This document shows positions 43,281-51,670 of a DNA stretch of 64,000 nucleotides, piece after piece. The stretch comes from Alphaproteobacteria bacterium (GTDB lineage Bacteria; Pseudomonadota; Alphaproteobacteria; Micropepsales; Micropepsaceae), in the NCBI GenBank assembly GCA_019245415.1, contig JAFARO010000010.1, positions 124,001 through 188,000 on the forward strand, written 5' to 3'. Positions within the stretch are counted from its first letter, which is position 1; every line of letters starts with the position of its first letter. The notes under the pieces are model-generated. The model did not search any database, was not told where the DNA came from, and saw only the letters and a program-made list of their open reading frames with translations. A program made the translations under genes and the position numbers.

Positions 43281-45452
43281 TCAAGGCAAAGGCTGGCGGA
43301 AGGAGCCGTCCCAGTCGGGGTCGGGCGGGTGCTTTTCGTACCAGCCGATGCGCGCGAGCTGGAGGTCGTAGAGCTTCTGGCTGGCGCCGGAGAGCTTGCG
43401 GCACTGGTCGATCAACTCGCGCGCCTTGTCCCATTGCTGGGTGCGCAGCGACTGGAAGATGTGATCGTGGAAGGTCGCGAGCGCGCGGAATTTGGGGCTG
43501 GCGCGCATCACCGGGTTGCCGAGCTGGGCATAGAGCTTGACCGGGCCGGGGCCCACGCCGGTCGCGACGTAGTCGACTTCCAGGAAGGCGAAGCCGCGCT
43601 CGGCCGCCTTACGTGTCTCTTCGCTGACGATGATCGCGGGCCCATAGCCGCTCGACAGCGCCTGGATGCGCGCGGCCTGCGCCGAGCAGTCGCCGACGGC
43701 GCAATAGGTGGTGCGGCCATGGCTCTTGAAGCCGCCGACGATCGCGGGGCCGGTCGAGATGCCGATGCCGATCTCGACCGGCGCCAGCGCGGTGCCGTCC
43801 ATCAGCCGCTCATGGGTGATCACCTCGTTGACCTTGGCGATGACCTCCATCATGCGCGCCGCCGCTTCGCAGGCATGGATGGCGTGCTCGCCATCGTCGA
43901 GCGGCGCGTTCCAGAAGCAGCTGAAGCCGTCGCCCGACAGCCGCTCGATGGTGCCGCGATGATTGAGGACCTCGTCCATCAGCGGCTTGAACACCCGCCC
44001 CAAGAGACGCGTGAAGGTCGCGGGATCGTCGCGGAAGGACGCCGCCAGCGCCGCGAAGCCGCGCACGCCGCAGACCAGATAGCTCACCTCGCGCGCCTCG
44101 CCGTCGAGCTTGAGCAGCGCGGGCTTGCGCGCGATGCGCTGGATGACGGGGGGGCTCAAGGAATCGGCGAAGGCATCGTGCAGGCGCTTGCGCGCGGCCG
44201 ACACTTCCACCAGACGCGCGCCGGCCGCGGCCGCGAAAACCAATGCAAGTCCTGCTCCGGGCGCCAGCGCATCGAACAGCACATGGTTCGCGGTGAAGAG
44301 ATTCCACGAGGCCGCGCCCGCTGCGGCGAGCGCTCCCAGGACGAAGGCGCCGGTCCACCAGATGCCGAAGCGCACGAAGACGAGGATAGCGGCCAGGCCC
44401 ACCAGCAGGAGCAGCGCCAGCTCCGCCTTGGTCGCGGCGGCGGGGCGGCGCAGCACCTGGCCCAGAAACATCGATTGCAAAGCCTCGGCACGTATCCGCG
44501 CCAGGCTGCGCGCGCCGAACGGCGTCGGCGCGACATCGCCAGCCTGTCCGATATAGACGATCATGTGGCTGAGATCGCCGAGATCGGACGGCGTCAGCCC
44601 TGCGCTTTCATCCTTGGCGTACCAGAGCCACAGCGAAGCATCGGGCGCGGTCACCAGATCGCGGCCATCCAGCTGAAGTGCTGCCGCGCCGCTGCCCTGG
44701 CCGAAAAGCGCACCGCTCTCACCGGCGCGCAGGCGCAGCGCGCGCTTGTTCTGGGCGACGCGCAACGCTTCGGCGTCGAGAGATGCGACCGCCGTGCCGT
44801 TGAGGCGGAAGGCGAGCGGAAGCCGACGCACGCTGCCGTCACGATCGCGGATCAAGTTCAGCGCGCCGCGGCCGGCGCTCGCATTGGCAAGCAGTGGAAT
44901 CGGTCCTCGCGCACCGGCAAAATCGCGCGTTCGGGCGAAGGCGTCCGGCGGGCCGGCGATCCGTGAGGTCGCGGCAGCGATGCTCGAGGGCGTTTCGCTC
45001 AGCACATAGCCACTCACGGTCGCGATGTGGCTCAAGGCCAGCGCCAGCGCCTTGTCGGGCGAGGGCATGCCGAGCAGGGCAGCGCGTGCCTCGTCGAAAC
45101 CTGGGCCGGGCGGGATGGCGCCCACCAGATTGGCCGGCGCGGCCGGATCCGCACCCTCCAGCGGGAATGCCAGCACGGCCATTTGCGCCCCATGGGCGCG
45201 CAGATCCCGCAGCAGCTGGGCGAGCTCGGCGTGCGACATCGGTGCGATCTCGAGACTGCGCACCGAAAAGCCGGCTTCCGCGCGGGTGTCCTGCAGCGGC
45301 CGTGGATGGGCGCGCTGATAGCTGTCGAAGAGCCAGCCGCGCATGCCCGATGCCCAGCCGCTCCAGTCCGTGGCCAGCAGCCCCAAGGCCAGGCCAAGCG
45401 CCAGCAGCGGCAAAACCCAGATGCTTTGCGGGCGTTCGCGGAACAAGGTCAT
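43281..45452 (-). CDS. CHASE2-sensor class III nucleotide cyclase homologue, catalytic residues degenerate
   Basis: A 723-residue membrane protein. TM1 (WVLPLLALGLALGLLATDW) precedes a periplasmic CHASE2 domain (to about residue 335). Three helices follow (ELALLLLVGLAAILVFV, WWTGAFVLGALAAAGAA, APGAGLALVFAAAAGARLVE), then a cyclase homology domain from about 450. In it VSYLVCGVRGF replaces the usual FxDIRGF, so the first metal Asp is Gly, and GDCSAQAAR replaces GDxVNLAAR, so the transition-state Asn is lost. The second metal Asp (RLSGDGF) remains. Cyclase activity is therefore doubtful. Confidence 0.85.
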   Translation of the reverse strand: MTLFRERPQSIWVLPLLALGLALGLLATDWSGWASGMRGWLFDSYQRAHPRPLQDTRAEAGFSVRSLEIAPMSHAELAQLLRDLRAHGAQMAVLAFPLEGADPAAPANLVGAIPPGPGFDEARAALLGMPSPDKALALALSHIATVSGYVLSETPSSIAAATSRIAGPPDAFARTRDFAGARGPIPLLANASAGRGALNLIRDRDGSVRRLPLAFRLNGTAVASLDAEALRVAQNKRALRLRAGESGALFGQGSGAAALQLDGRDLVTAPDASLWLWYAKDESAGLTPSDLGDLSHMIVYIGQAGDVAPTPFGARSLARIRAEALQSMFLGQVLRRPAAATKAELALLLLVGLAAILVFVRFGIWWTGAFVLGALAAAGAASWNLFTANHVLFDALAPGAGLALVFAAAAGARLVEVSAARKRLHDAFADSLSPPVIQRIARKPALLKLDGEAREVSYLVCGVRGFAALAASFRDDPATFTRLLGRVFKPLMDEVLNHRGTIERLSGDGFSCFWNAPLDDGEHAIHACEAAARMMEVIAKVNEVITHERLMDGTALAPVEIGIGISTGPAIVGGFKSHGRTTYCAVGDCSAQAARIQALSSGYGPAIIVSEETRKAAERGFAFLEVDYVATGVGPGPVKLYAQLGNPVMRASPKFRALATFHDHIFQSLRTQQWDKARELIDQCRKLSGASQKLYDLQLARIGWYEKHPPDPDWDGSFRQPLP

Positions 45453-45568
45453 CGGCCCCCGGCCTCTCGACGCGCAATCCTATCACGCCCTCAAGCACTT
45501 GGCGGAAGAGCGTGATGCGGTTGGAGGTGTCGCAGCAGGCTTCGTTTCTCCACCGATATGTCAAATGA

Positions 45569-45617
45569 ATGACGGAGGCGTCATTTTCCTTGCACTTTGC
45601 GGCGGAGTGCGTATCTT
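45569..45617 (+). promoter_or_regulatory. predicted promoter and operator of diiron gene 1
   Basis: The palindrome ATGACG-N4-CGTCAT (45569-45584) stands 5 bp before a -35-like TTGCAC (45590-45595). A 16-bp spacer follows, then a -10-like TATCTT (45612-45617). The same palindrome and the same 5-bp distance occur upstream of the paralogous gene on the other strand near 60440. Confidence 0.65.
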
Positions 45618-45644
45618 GGCCCTAAGCGAGCAGTGGAGCGTCTC

Positions 45645-46763
45645 ATGGACAGCAACATCACCAAGGATCCGGCCTACAACGCGGTCGATCCCCACGACTT
45701 TCCCGCGATGCTGGACGTCAACCGCTATGGCGACCGCTCCACCGCCTTCGACAAGATCATCTCCGCCACCCACGATCATTTCTGGGATCCGCTCGACAAG
45801 AAGTACATCGACTTCAGCCAGCCTTTCGATCTGACCAAGGAATATCTGGTCAATCCGTCGGCGAACACCGATCTGCGCACCGCCATCGGCGACAAGCTCG
45901 ACGAAGCCGGCAAGATCAAGCTGGTCAACATGGACGTGCATTGGTCGCTGTCGTCGATCCTGCACGGCGAGCAGGGCGCGCTGGCGCTCTCGGCATCGCT
46001 CTGTCACATCCTGCGCGATCCCGGCGCCCAGGAATACGCCGCCAACCAGACGCGCGAAGAGGCGCGCCACGTCACCGCCTTCAGCGCCTATATCAAGGCG
46101 CGCTGGGGCAAGCCGGTGAAGGTCGGGCCCGCGCTCGAGAACCTGCTCAACGAACTCGTCTCCTCGCCGCTGGTGTGGAAGAAGCTCGTCGGCATGCAGC
46201 TCCTCGTCGAAGGCCTCGCGATGGGCGCCTTCGCCACCTTCTTCAAGGAGACGCGCGATCCGCTCATGAAGCACCTGATGCAGATGGTGATGACCGACGA
46301 GGCCTTCCATCACAAATTCGGCAAGATCTGGGCCGACCGCACGATCCCCAAGCTCTCCAAAGCCGAGCATGAGCTGATCGAGGACTGGGCGTGGAACGTC
46401 TTCCAGGTCCTGCTCTACAATCTGGGATCGCCCGATCAGAAAACCTGGATCTACGAGGCGGTCGGGCTCGATCCCTTGTGGTGCCAGCAGGCTTTCCTGG
46501 AGGCCTTGACCGATGCCGGCATCCGCGAGGAGCTGCAGGAGACCACCAACATCTTCCGTGTGCTGATCAAGACCCTGCTCAAGGCCGGCATCATCACCGA
46601 GCGCACCCGCAACAATTATGCGGCCTATATCGACATGGCCGAGCTCTATGCCGAAGGCGACCGCATGGTGGGCGACGACATCGCCGAGGAGGGCATCAAA
46701 TACCTGATGCAGCTCAACGGCGGGCAGATGCTGCGCACGCCATCGATGCTGGCGGCGGAATAG
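45645..46763 (+). CDS. ferritin-like diiron protein, paralogue 1
   Basis: A 372-residue soluble protein. It has the full diiron ligand set expected of ribonucleotide-reductase-R2-like or ferritin-like carboxylate proteins: Glu109 (LHGEQGA), Glu139 and His142 (EEARH), Glu189 (LLVEGLAMG), Glu219 and His222 (DEAFHHKFG). The reaction is unknown; an oxygenase or oxidase is plausible. The ATG at 45645 is preferred over a TTG at 45597, which would lie inside the predicted promoter. A close paralogue is at 59261-60373. There is no adjacent electron donor gene. Confidence 0.8.
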   Translation: MDSNITKDPAYNAVDPHDFPAMLDVNRYGDRSTAFDKIISATHDHFWDPLDKKYIDFSQPFDLTKEYLVNPSANTDLRTAIGDKLDEAGKIKLVNMDVHWSLSSILHGEQGALALSASLCHILRDPGAQEYAANQTREEARHVTAFSAYIKARWGKPVKVGPALENLLNELVSSPLVWKKLVGMQLLVEGLAMGAFATFFKETRDPLMKHLMQMVMTDEAFHHKFGKIWADRTIPKLSKAEHELIEDWAWNVFQVLLYNLGSPDQKTWIYEAVGLDPLWCQQAFLEALTDAGIREELQETTNIFRVLIKTLLKAGIITERTRNNYAAYIDMAELYAEGDRMVGDDIAEEGIKYLMQLNGGQMLRTPSMLAAE

Positions 46764-46773
46764 GCAGCTCCAG

Positions 46774-46860
46774 CGTCATCCTTCGAGGCTTGCCCGCGTC
46801 ATGCTGAGGTGCGAGCGCAAGCGAGCCTCGAAGCACGCGGGCGCGCACCTCAGGATGACG
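46774..46860. repeat. intergenic palindromic repeat, family B copy 2
   Basis: An 87-bp element from CGTCATCCTTCGAGG to CACCTCAGGATGACG, highly similar to the copy at 43165. It separates the diiron gene from the SDR gene. Confidence 0.87.
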
Positions 46861-46897
46861 CAGTCCGCGCGGATGCGATAAGGAAGGGGCACCGGAC

Positions 46898-47710
46898 ATG
46901 GCACGCAAGCGTAGAGGTGAAGGCCAAACCGCGCTGGTGACTGGCGCCAGCGCCGGCATCGGCGTCGATCTCGCCGAGTGCTTCGCCAGGGACGGCTACA
47001 ACCTCGTCCTGGCCGCGCGTTCCGAAGCGGCATTGAAAGAAGTCGCCGAACGCCTGTCGCTCAAATACGCCATCGCGGCGACGCCGATCGCGCTCGATCT
47101 GACGGAGCACGGCGCAGGCCGCAAGCTCGCCGACGCGATCGCCGCCAAAGGCCTCTCGGTCGACGTCCTGGTGAACAATGCGGGCTACGGCATCGCGGGC
47201 GGCTTCGACGGTTCCAGCGAAGCCGATCAGCTCGGCATGATCGATCTCAATGTGCGCGCGCTGGTCGAGCTCACGCACATCTATTGGCCCGCGATGCTCA
47301 AGAACAATCGCGGCGGCGTCCTGAACGTCGCCTCGACCGCGGCGTTCCAGCCCGGACCGCTGATGGCGGTCTACTACGCGAGCAAGGCCTTCGTGCTGTC
47401 GTTCTCCGAGGCGCTGTGGAAGGAGGCCGAGGGCAGCGCGGTGCATGTGAGCTGCCTCTGCCCCGGTCCGACATCGAGCAAGTTTCGCGAGCGCGCCGGC
47501 ACTGGCCGCACAAGGCTCTCGCGCATGGGAACGCCGATGCCCTCCATGACCGTGGCGCGCATGGGTTATCGCGCCTTCCAGAACAACCGGCGCGTGCTCG
47601 TCACCGGGATGCGCAACAGATTGATTGCCGGCCTCGCCCGCTTCCTGCCCCGCAAGACCCTGTTGGCGACGGTCTACAATATTCAGAGCCCGGCGGCGCC
47701 CGAAGCCTGA
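46898..47710 (+). CDS. SDR-family oxidoreductase
   Basis: A 270-residue classical short-chain dehydrogenase. The cofactor motif is VTGASAGIGVDLAECFARDG, NNAGYGIAGG follows, and Ser-Tyr-Lys lies in VASTAAFQPG and YYASKAFVLS. PGPTSSKF is the family's cofactor-closing turn. The C-terminus (MRNRLIAGLARFLPRKTLL) is amphipathic and may touch membranes, as in related DltE/YqjQ-like proteins. An AAGGAAGGGG site precedes the ATG. Substrate unknown. Confidence 0.9.
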   Translation: MARKRRGEGQTALVTGASAGIGVDLAECFARDGYNLVLAARSEAALKEVAERLSLKYAIAATPIALDLTEHGAGRKLADAIAAKGLSVDVLVNNAGYGIAGGFDGSSEADQLGMIDLNVRALVELTHIYWPAMLKNNRGGVLNVASTAAFQPGPLMAVYYASKAFVLSFSEALWKEAEGSAVHVSCLCPGPTSSKFRERAGTGRTRLSRMGTPMPSMTVARMGYRAFQNNRRVLVTGMRNRLIAGLARFLPRKTLLATVYNIQSPAAPEA

Positions 47711-47748
47711 GCCGCGGCCCCATTGCGGGAGTTCGGAGCAGGCTGCTT

Positions 47749-48558
47749 TTAGAGTGCATCGGCATGGACGGTTGAGGTCGCGAGCAGAGCCGCCAGACGT
47801 GCCAGGATGCGTGTCAGCGCCAGCGCGCCATACTTCGGATTGCAGTGCCGAATATCGGCCAGGCCGCCTTCGTCCTCGTCTTGTTCGCGCGGTCGGTCCA
47901 TGCCGTAGTCCAGCCTCGTGAACCCCGGGGCGGCGACCGTGACGGGGTCCTGCCAGACGACCTCGCAGCCATGTTCGGCTGCGGCCGCGTCGGCGCTGCG
48001 GCGGCAGCGGGCCACCAGGGTGGCCAGAAACGCGCTGTCGCGATACTGCGCCATCGATGCAAATGGCTCGATGTCGAGCACGCGCTCCGACAGATACGGC
48101 GCCGCGACGATCAGCGCCGGCTTGTGCGACACGCTGCGCAGGCTCTTCAGCACGTCGAACAGCGCCCGCGAGCGCATGTAGCAGGCCACCGCCGCGTCGA
48201 AGCAGGCTTCGGAGACCACGACTTTCGTACGCCCGTAGCGCAGAAGCGAGACCGGCGTTCCCTGGGCAGCGATCTGCTCCAGATCGACGCCCAGGCCGCA
48301 GCCGACCAGAACGAACGCATCGTAGGCGTCGACCTCGACGGTCTCCAGGCCGCCGGAACTGACGCGAAATTTCGTCGCCAATCTCTGCGTTCCCGGACGC
48401 AGATGCCAGCCGTCGGGTCGCAGATGCGCGAGGTGGGAGATCCTCGACGCGAAGAACGTCAGCGAGAAGCGCTGCGCAATCTGTGGCGAGACGTCCTTCC
48501 AGGCCTGCGCCAGCGCGGCACAATGCGAATTGCCGATAACGCAGATGCGAACGGTCAT
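47749..48558 (-). CDS. SGNH-hydrolase-like protein of unknown function
   Basis: A 269-residue protein. The N-terminus MTVRICVIGNSHCAALAQAW puts a Ser in a GNSH motif at the end of the first beta strand, as in SGNH-like and polysaccharide-associated proteins. FVLVGCGLGVDL and LIVAAPYLSERVL look like later strands. It follows a GSCFA-domain gene by 37 bp on the same strand. GSCFA proteins are also SGNH-like, so the two probably act together, perhaps in surface-polysaccharide modification. That role is inference. Confidence 0.6.
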   Translation of the reverse strand: MTVRICVIGNSHCAALAQAWKDVSPQIAQRFSLTFFASRISHLAHLRPDGWHLRPGTQRLATKFRVSSGGLETVEVDAYDAFVLVGCGLGVDLEQIAAQGTPVSLLRYGRTKVVVSEACFDAAVACYMRSRALFDVLKSLRSVSHKPALIVAAPYLSERVLDIEPFASMAQYRDSAFLATLVARCRRSADAAAAEHGCEVVWQDPVTVAAPGFTRLDYGMDRPREQDEDEGGLADIRHCNPKYGALALTRILARLAALLATSTVHADAL

Positions 48559-48595
48559 GTTGAAACGGGCGGATATCGCATGCGGCAGAACCCGA

Positions 48596-49702
48596 CTATG
48601 CGACCTTGTCCGGAGCGAAGGCCTCCAACAGGACGTCTTCGCAAACGGCCTCCTCGTCGTCTTTCTGATCGCGCCCCTTCTCGCGTTTCATGGGCTTGCG
48701 CTCGTGCCGGTCGGCTGGATCGACTTGCACTCTGGCAGGCTCGGCGGCCTGCGGCGGCGGATGGGCCTGGAAAAAAACACCCATCACGGTGGCCACGCCG
48801 CTCTCGCTGACGGAACGCAGATTGGGCTCATAGGCGGATTCGCGGGCCCAGGGGTTGGCGACGATCTCGTAGGATGGGAAATAGTCGATCTTGGCGTCTT
48901 CGGCGGCGAGTTGCCCCGCTACCGCGCGCAGCACCGCCTTGGAATACATCGTCGCCACCAGCACGTGATCGTCGCTTGCCGTGGCCGTCAACGGAACCGG
49001 AGAGACGGTGAGCAGGGTGCGCACATCGGGGTTGAGGCGTCTCAGCAGCTTGTGGAAGACGTGAAAATCCTTGAGGACTTCCTTGAAGGTGAAATTCCTG
49101 AACTCATGCCGCGCGGGATCGTAGGAGCCGGCAATGGTCCCGGGCGCCGTCGGAAAGACGCGGCCGGTCTCGCGGTCCGCCCAAGCTTCCGTCAGGCCGA
49201 ACGTGAAGATGAAGACGTCCATCGTGGCGAACAGCTCGCGCACTTTCTCGAGATGGTCACGGCGCAGCGCCAGAACCTCCGCTTCGGATTCGAATCCGTT
49301 CGGCTCGATGTTGGGCCTCAGCGCGTCGTAGAACCGGCCCTCCCGGGTCCACACGCAGGACGGATCGACGACGCCGTCCTGGGCATCGCGCATGAGCTGA
49401 AGCAGCTGGCGGGCGGTGTAGATGTTGCCGTAGCGCGCCGAATAGATGCCGTAGCCGAACTCGCGGGCGGCTTGCGCCGGCAGGGCGGCCGGAGCCGGCT
49501 CGACATCGAGGATGCGAAATCCGGATTTGCGCATGTAGCGCGCGACATGCTGGGCGAAGCAGCTTCCGGCCGTCGCCACCCTGTCCTCTGCCCCGATCTC
49601 GAACTTGCGGCGATAGAGGCCGTCGAAAGCGCCTGGCTGCGCCTCTGAAACGGCTGACCGCCAGAAGCTGCGCGGGGGACGATCTTCATACGGCGACGGC
49701 AT
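48596..49702 (-). CDS. GSCFA-domain protein
   Basis: A 368-residue protein. ATAGSCFAQHVARYMRKSGF carries the GSCFA motif that names the family. FIFTFGLTEAWADRETGRVF and LLTVSPVPLTATASDDHVLV are further family segments, and IDYFPSYEIV precedes a polar C-terminal tail. GSCFA proteins are SGNH-related and often sit in polysaccharide loci. The ATG at 49702 (MPSPYEDRPP) is chosen over an upstream in-frame ATG that lies in the region shared with the divergent enoyl-CoA hydratase gene. Confidence 0.88.
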   Translation of the reverse strand: MPSPYEDRPPRSFWRSAVSEAQPGAFDGLYRRKFEIGAEDRVATAGSCFAQHVARYMRKSGFRILDVEPAPAALPAQAAREFGYGIYSARYGNIYTARQLLQLMRDAQDGVVDPSCVWTREGRFYDALRPNIEPNGFESEAEVLALRRDHLEKVRELFATMDVFIFTFGLTEAWADRETGRVFPTAPGTIAGSYDPARHEFRNFTFKEVLKDFHVFHKLLRRLNPDVRTLLTVSPVPLTATASDDHVLVATMYSKAVLRAVAGQLAAEDAKIDYFPSYEIVANPWARESAYEPNLRSVSESGVATVMGVFFQAHPPPQAAEPARVQVDPADRHERKPMKREKGRDQKDDEEAVCEDVLLEAFAPDKVA

Positions 49703-49818
49703 GATTGGCTCGCATCCGGGATGCCCGGGCCACCTAGCACGGCTGCCACTGCGGCCACAATCTGGGACTGTGCCGGCATGCTTAACCCGGCAGGGGATTC
49801 CTGGTTTAGACTGCACAT

Positions 49819-50622
49819 ATGAGCGAAAATCGAATTGGTGAATTTGTCCGAATTGTTCGAGAGGGTGCGGTCGCCACGGTGCGCTTCGCGCGCGGTGACG
49901 GACGCAATGCGCTCTCTAAACAATTGATCGTCGAGCTGACCGAAGCCGCGCGCAGCTTCGAGCATGATCTTGAGACCCACGCCGTGATCCTGCACGGCGA
50001 CGGCGCCTTCACAGCCGGCGCCGATCTCAAGGACCCCGGGATGGACCGGCGCCGTGCCGGCGGTCTGCTCGAGCGCCGCCACATGATCAGGATCGGACCG
50101 GAGCTCTGCGCGGCATGGGAACGGCTGGAGCAGGTAACGATCTGCGCCGTCGAAAAATACTGCATCGGCGGCGGCGCGGCGCTGGCGGTGGCGTGCGATC
50201 TGCGCATTCTCGGGCGCGGCGCCTATTTCCGGCTGCCCGAAATTCCTCTCGGCATGAACATGAGCTGGCAGGCCGTGCCGCGCATCGTTTCGTTGATCGG
50301 CCCCGCGCGCGCGAAGAAATTCGTCATCCTGGGCGAGAAGCTGGAGGCGGCGGAGGCCTCGGCCTGGGGCTTGGCCGACGAGATTGTCGATGACGGCGGC
50401 GCCCTAGATGCCGCACAGCGTCTGGCGCGCCGCTTCGCCGCCCTGCCGCCCAATGCGGTGCGCATGAGCAAGGTTGCGATCAATGCCGCGGCCCATGCGC
50501 TGCATCAGAGCGTGAGCTTCATGGACGCGGACCAATACGCGCTCGCCACCACCAGTGAAGACTACAAGGAAGCGATGCGGGCGTTTTACGAGAAGCGCGC
50601 TCCGAAATTCACGGGACGATGA
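49819..50622 (+). CDS. enoyl-CoA hydratase/isomerase family protein
   Basis: A 267-residue crotonase-fold protein. The oxyanion-hole segments are HGDGAFTAGADLKDPG and EKYCIGGGAALAVACDLRIL. RLPEIPLGMNMSWQAVPRIV holds the position of one catalytic acidic residue (PEIPLG), and WGLADEIVD is the usual later helix. It acts on an acyl-CoA that the sequence does not reveal. It is divergent from the GSCFA gene. Confidence 0.9.
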   Translation: MSENRIGEFVRIVREGAVATVRFARGDGRNALSKQLIVELTEAARSFEHDLETHAVILHGDGAFTAGADLKDPGMDRRRAGGLLERRHMIRIGPELCAAWERLEQVTICAVEKYCIGGGAALAVACDLRILGRGAYFRLPEIPLGMNMSWQAVPRIVSLIGPARAKKFVILGEKLEAAEASAWGLADEIVDDGGALDAAQRLARRFAALPPNAVRMSKVAINAAAHALHQSVSFMDADQYALATTSEDYKEAMRAFYEKRAPKFTGR

Positions 50623-50704
50623 GGCGATTGCGTGGACCGAGCGCCGGTTGATCGTCACCGGCTTCGCAACTAAGATTGCGGGGCATTGAAAAAAGGGGCA
50701 GGCG

Positions 50705-51160
50705 ATGCACAGGACAGTTTTCATCACGGTGCTGCTGGCGTTGAGCCTTGCGGCGTCGCCGGGAGAGGCCAAGTCGCTCTCCCTCAGCTTCAATGGCACC
50801 TGCAACGTCGCCACGCTTCAAACCAATGCGGGCGAGGCAGGCATTTGGTCGTACGTCGAGTCGACGAGCAATGGTTCGTGCGAGAACTGGATCGGCGGCG
50901 GCGGAATGCTGGCAGGCAAGATCGATGGCTTCAAGGGGAAGTGGGTGCAGATCGGTCTTCAGGGACCGAGCTATCCGGGCGAACAGGACATATTGTTCTT
51001 CGAATATCCGTTCGTCACCGGCGGCAAATGGATTCTCTACGCCACTACCGACGGAAAGACGGTCAATTTCCTCAATGGCGGTTTTTATACGGTCGCTGCG
51101 CCGTCCGGCGACAGCGCAGCCTCGCGCGGCGCCTCGCCCGATCGCAACCGCTTACGATAG
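50705..51160 (+). CDS. secreted protein of unknown function
   Basis: A 151-residue protein with a signal peptide (MHRTVFITVLLALSLAASPG EAKS, cleavage near Ala-Lys). The mature part is beta-rich (LSLSFNGTCNVATLQ; WILYATTDGKTVNFLNGGFY) with two Cys that may form a disulfide. No family recognised. It ends 24 bp from a convergent gene. Confidence 0.6.
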   Translation: MHRTVFITVLLALSLAASPGEAKSLSLSFNGTCNVATLQTNAGEAGIWSYVESTSNGSCENWIGGGGMLAGKIDGFKGKWVQIGLQGPSYPGEQDILFFEYPFVTGGKWILYATTDGKTVNFLNGGFYTVAAPSGDSAASRGASPDRNRLR

Positions 51161-51184
51161 TTTTTGGTGCCTGCCGATCGGCGA

Positions 51185-51604
51185 TCAATGGCTCAGCCGC
51201 ATGGCGACCTGGGCGAGCAGGACGCGCGCGCCCTTGCGGCCCAGAATGCGGTCGGTGACGCGCTGCAGGCGCGCGGCGATCGATCCGACATCGGGCTGCT
51301 CGCTCGGCCGCACCGCGGTCGCGGCGAAGATCGTCATGTTGCGGACATAGCCGTCGCGCAGCACCGGCATCGCGGTATCGGCCTCCTTGCGCAGCGCGTC
51401 GTCGGGGACGTCGATCCCGATACCGACCATCAGCAGGCCGATCGGCCGCTCGCCGGTCACGATGGTGGCGTAGATCGGATCGACCATCAGATAGGATTTC
51501 GACTGGGTGACCTTGTGGACGGCAGCCTTCTTGGCGTCGCCGGCCAGGGCCGCCGGAGCGATTGCCAAAAGGCAAAGGGTCGTCAGGAATAGCGTGCGTC
51601 GCAT
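51185..51604 (-). CDS. secreted small protein, weakly FliL-like
   Basis: A 139-residue protein with a signal peptide (MRRTLFLTTLCLLAIAPAAL). The mature part, PIGLLMVGIGIDVPDDALRK then MPVLRDGYVRNMTIFAAT and QRVTDRILGRKGARVLLAQV, follows the strand-helix order of FliL-type periplasmic domains. The resemblance is weak and there are no flagellar genes nearby, so I do not assign a flagellar role. It is divergent from the PQQ-type dehydrogenase gene. Confidence 0.6.
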   Translation of the reverse strand: MRRTLFLTTLCLLAIAPAALAGDAKKAAVHKVTQSKSYLMVDPIYATIVTGERPIGLLMVGIGIDVPDDALRKEADTAMPVLRDGYVRNMTIFAATAVRPSEQPDVGSIAARLQRVTDRILGRKGARVLLAQVAMRLSH

Positions 51605-51670
51605 GGCGGTCGTGCTAGTTTGCCGCGCACAGGGTAAACGGCGGGTAACCGGGCAGCAGGAGAGGCAGCC

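Noticed and set aside
51185-51604. Flagellar FliL assignment
   Set aside because: Only the strand-helix order is similar. There are no flagellar genes and the protein has a cleavable signal peptide instead of an anchor.
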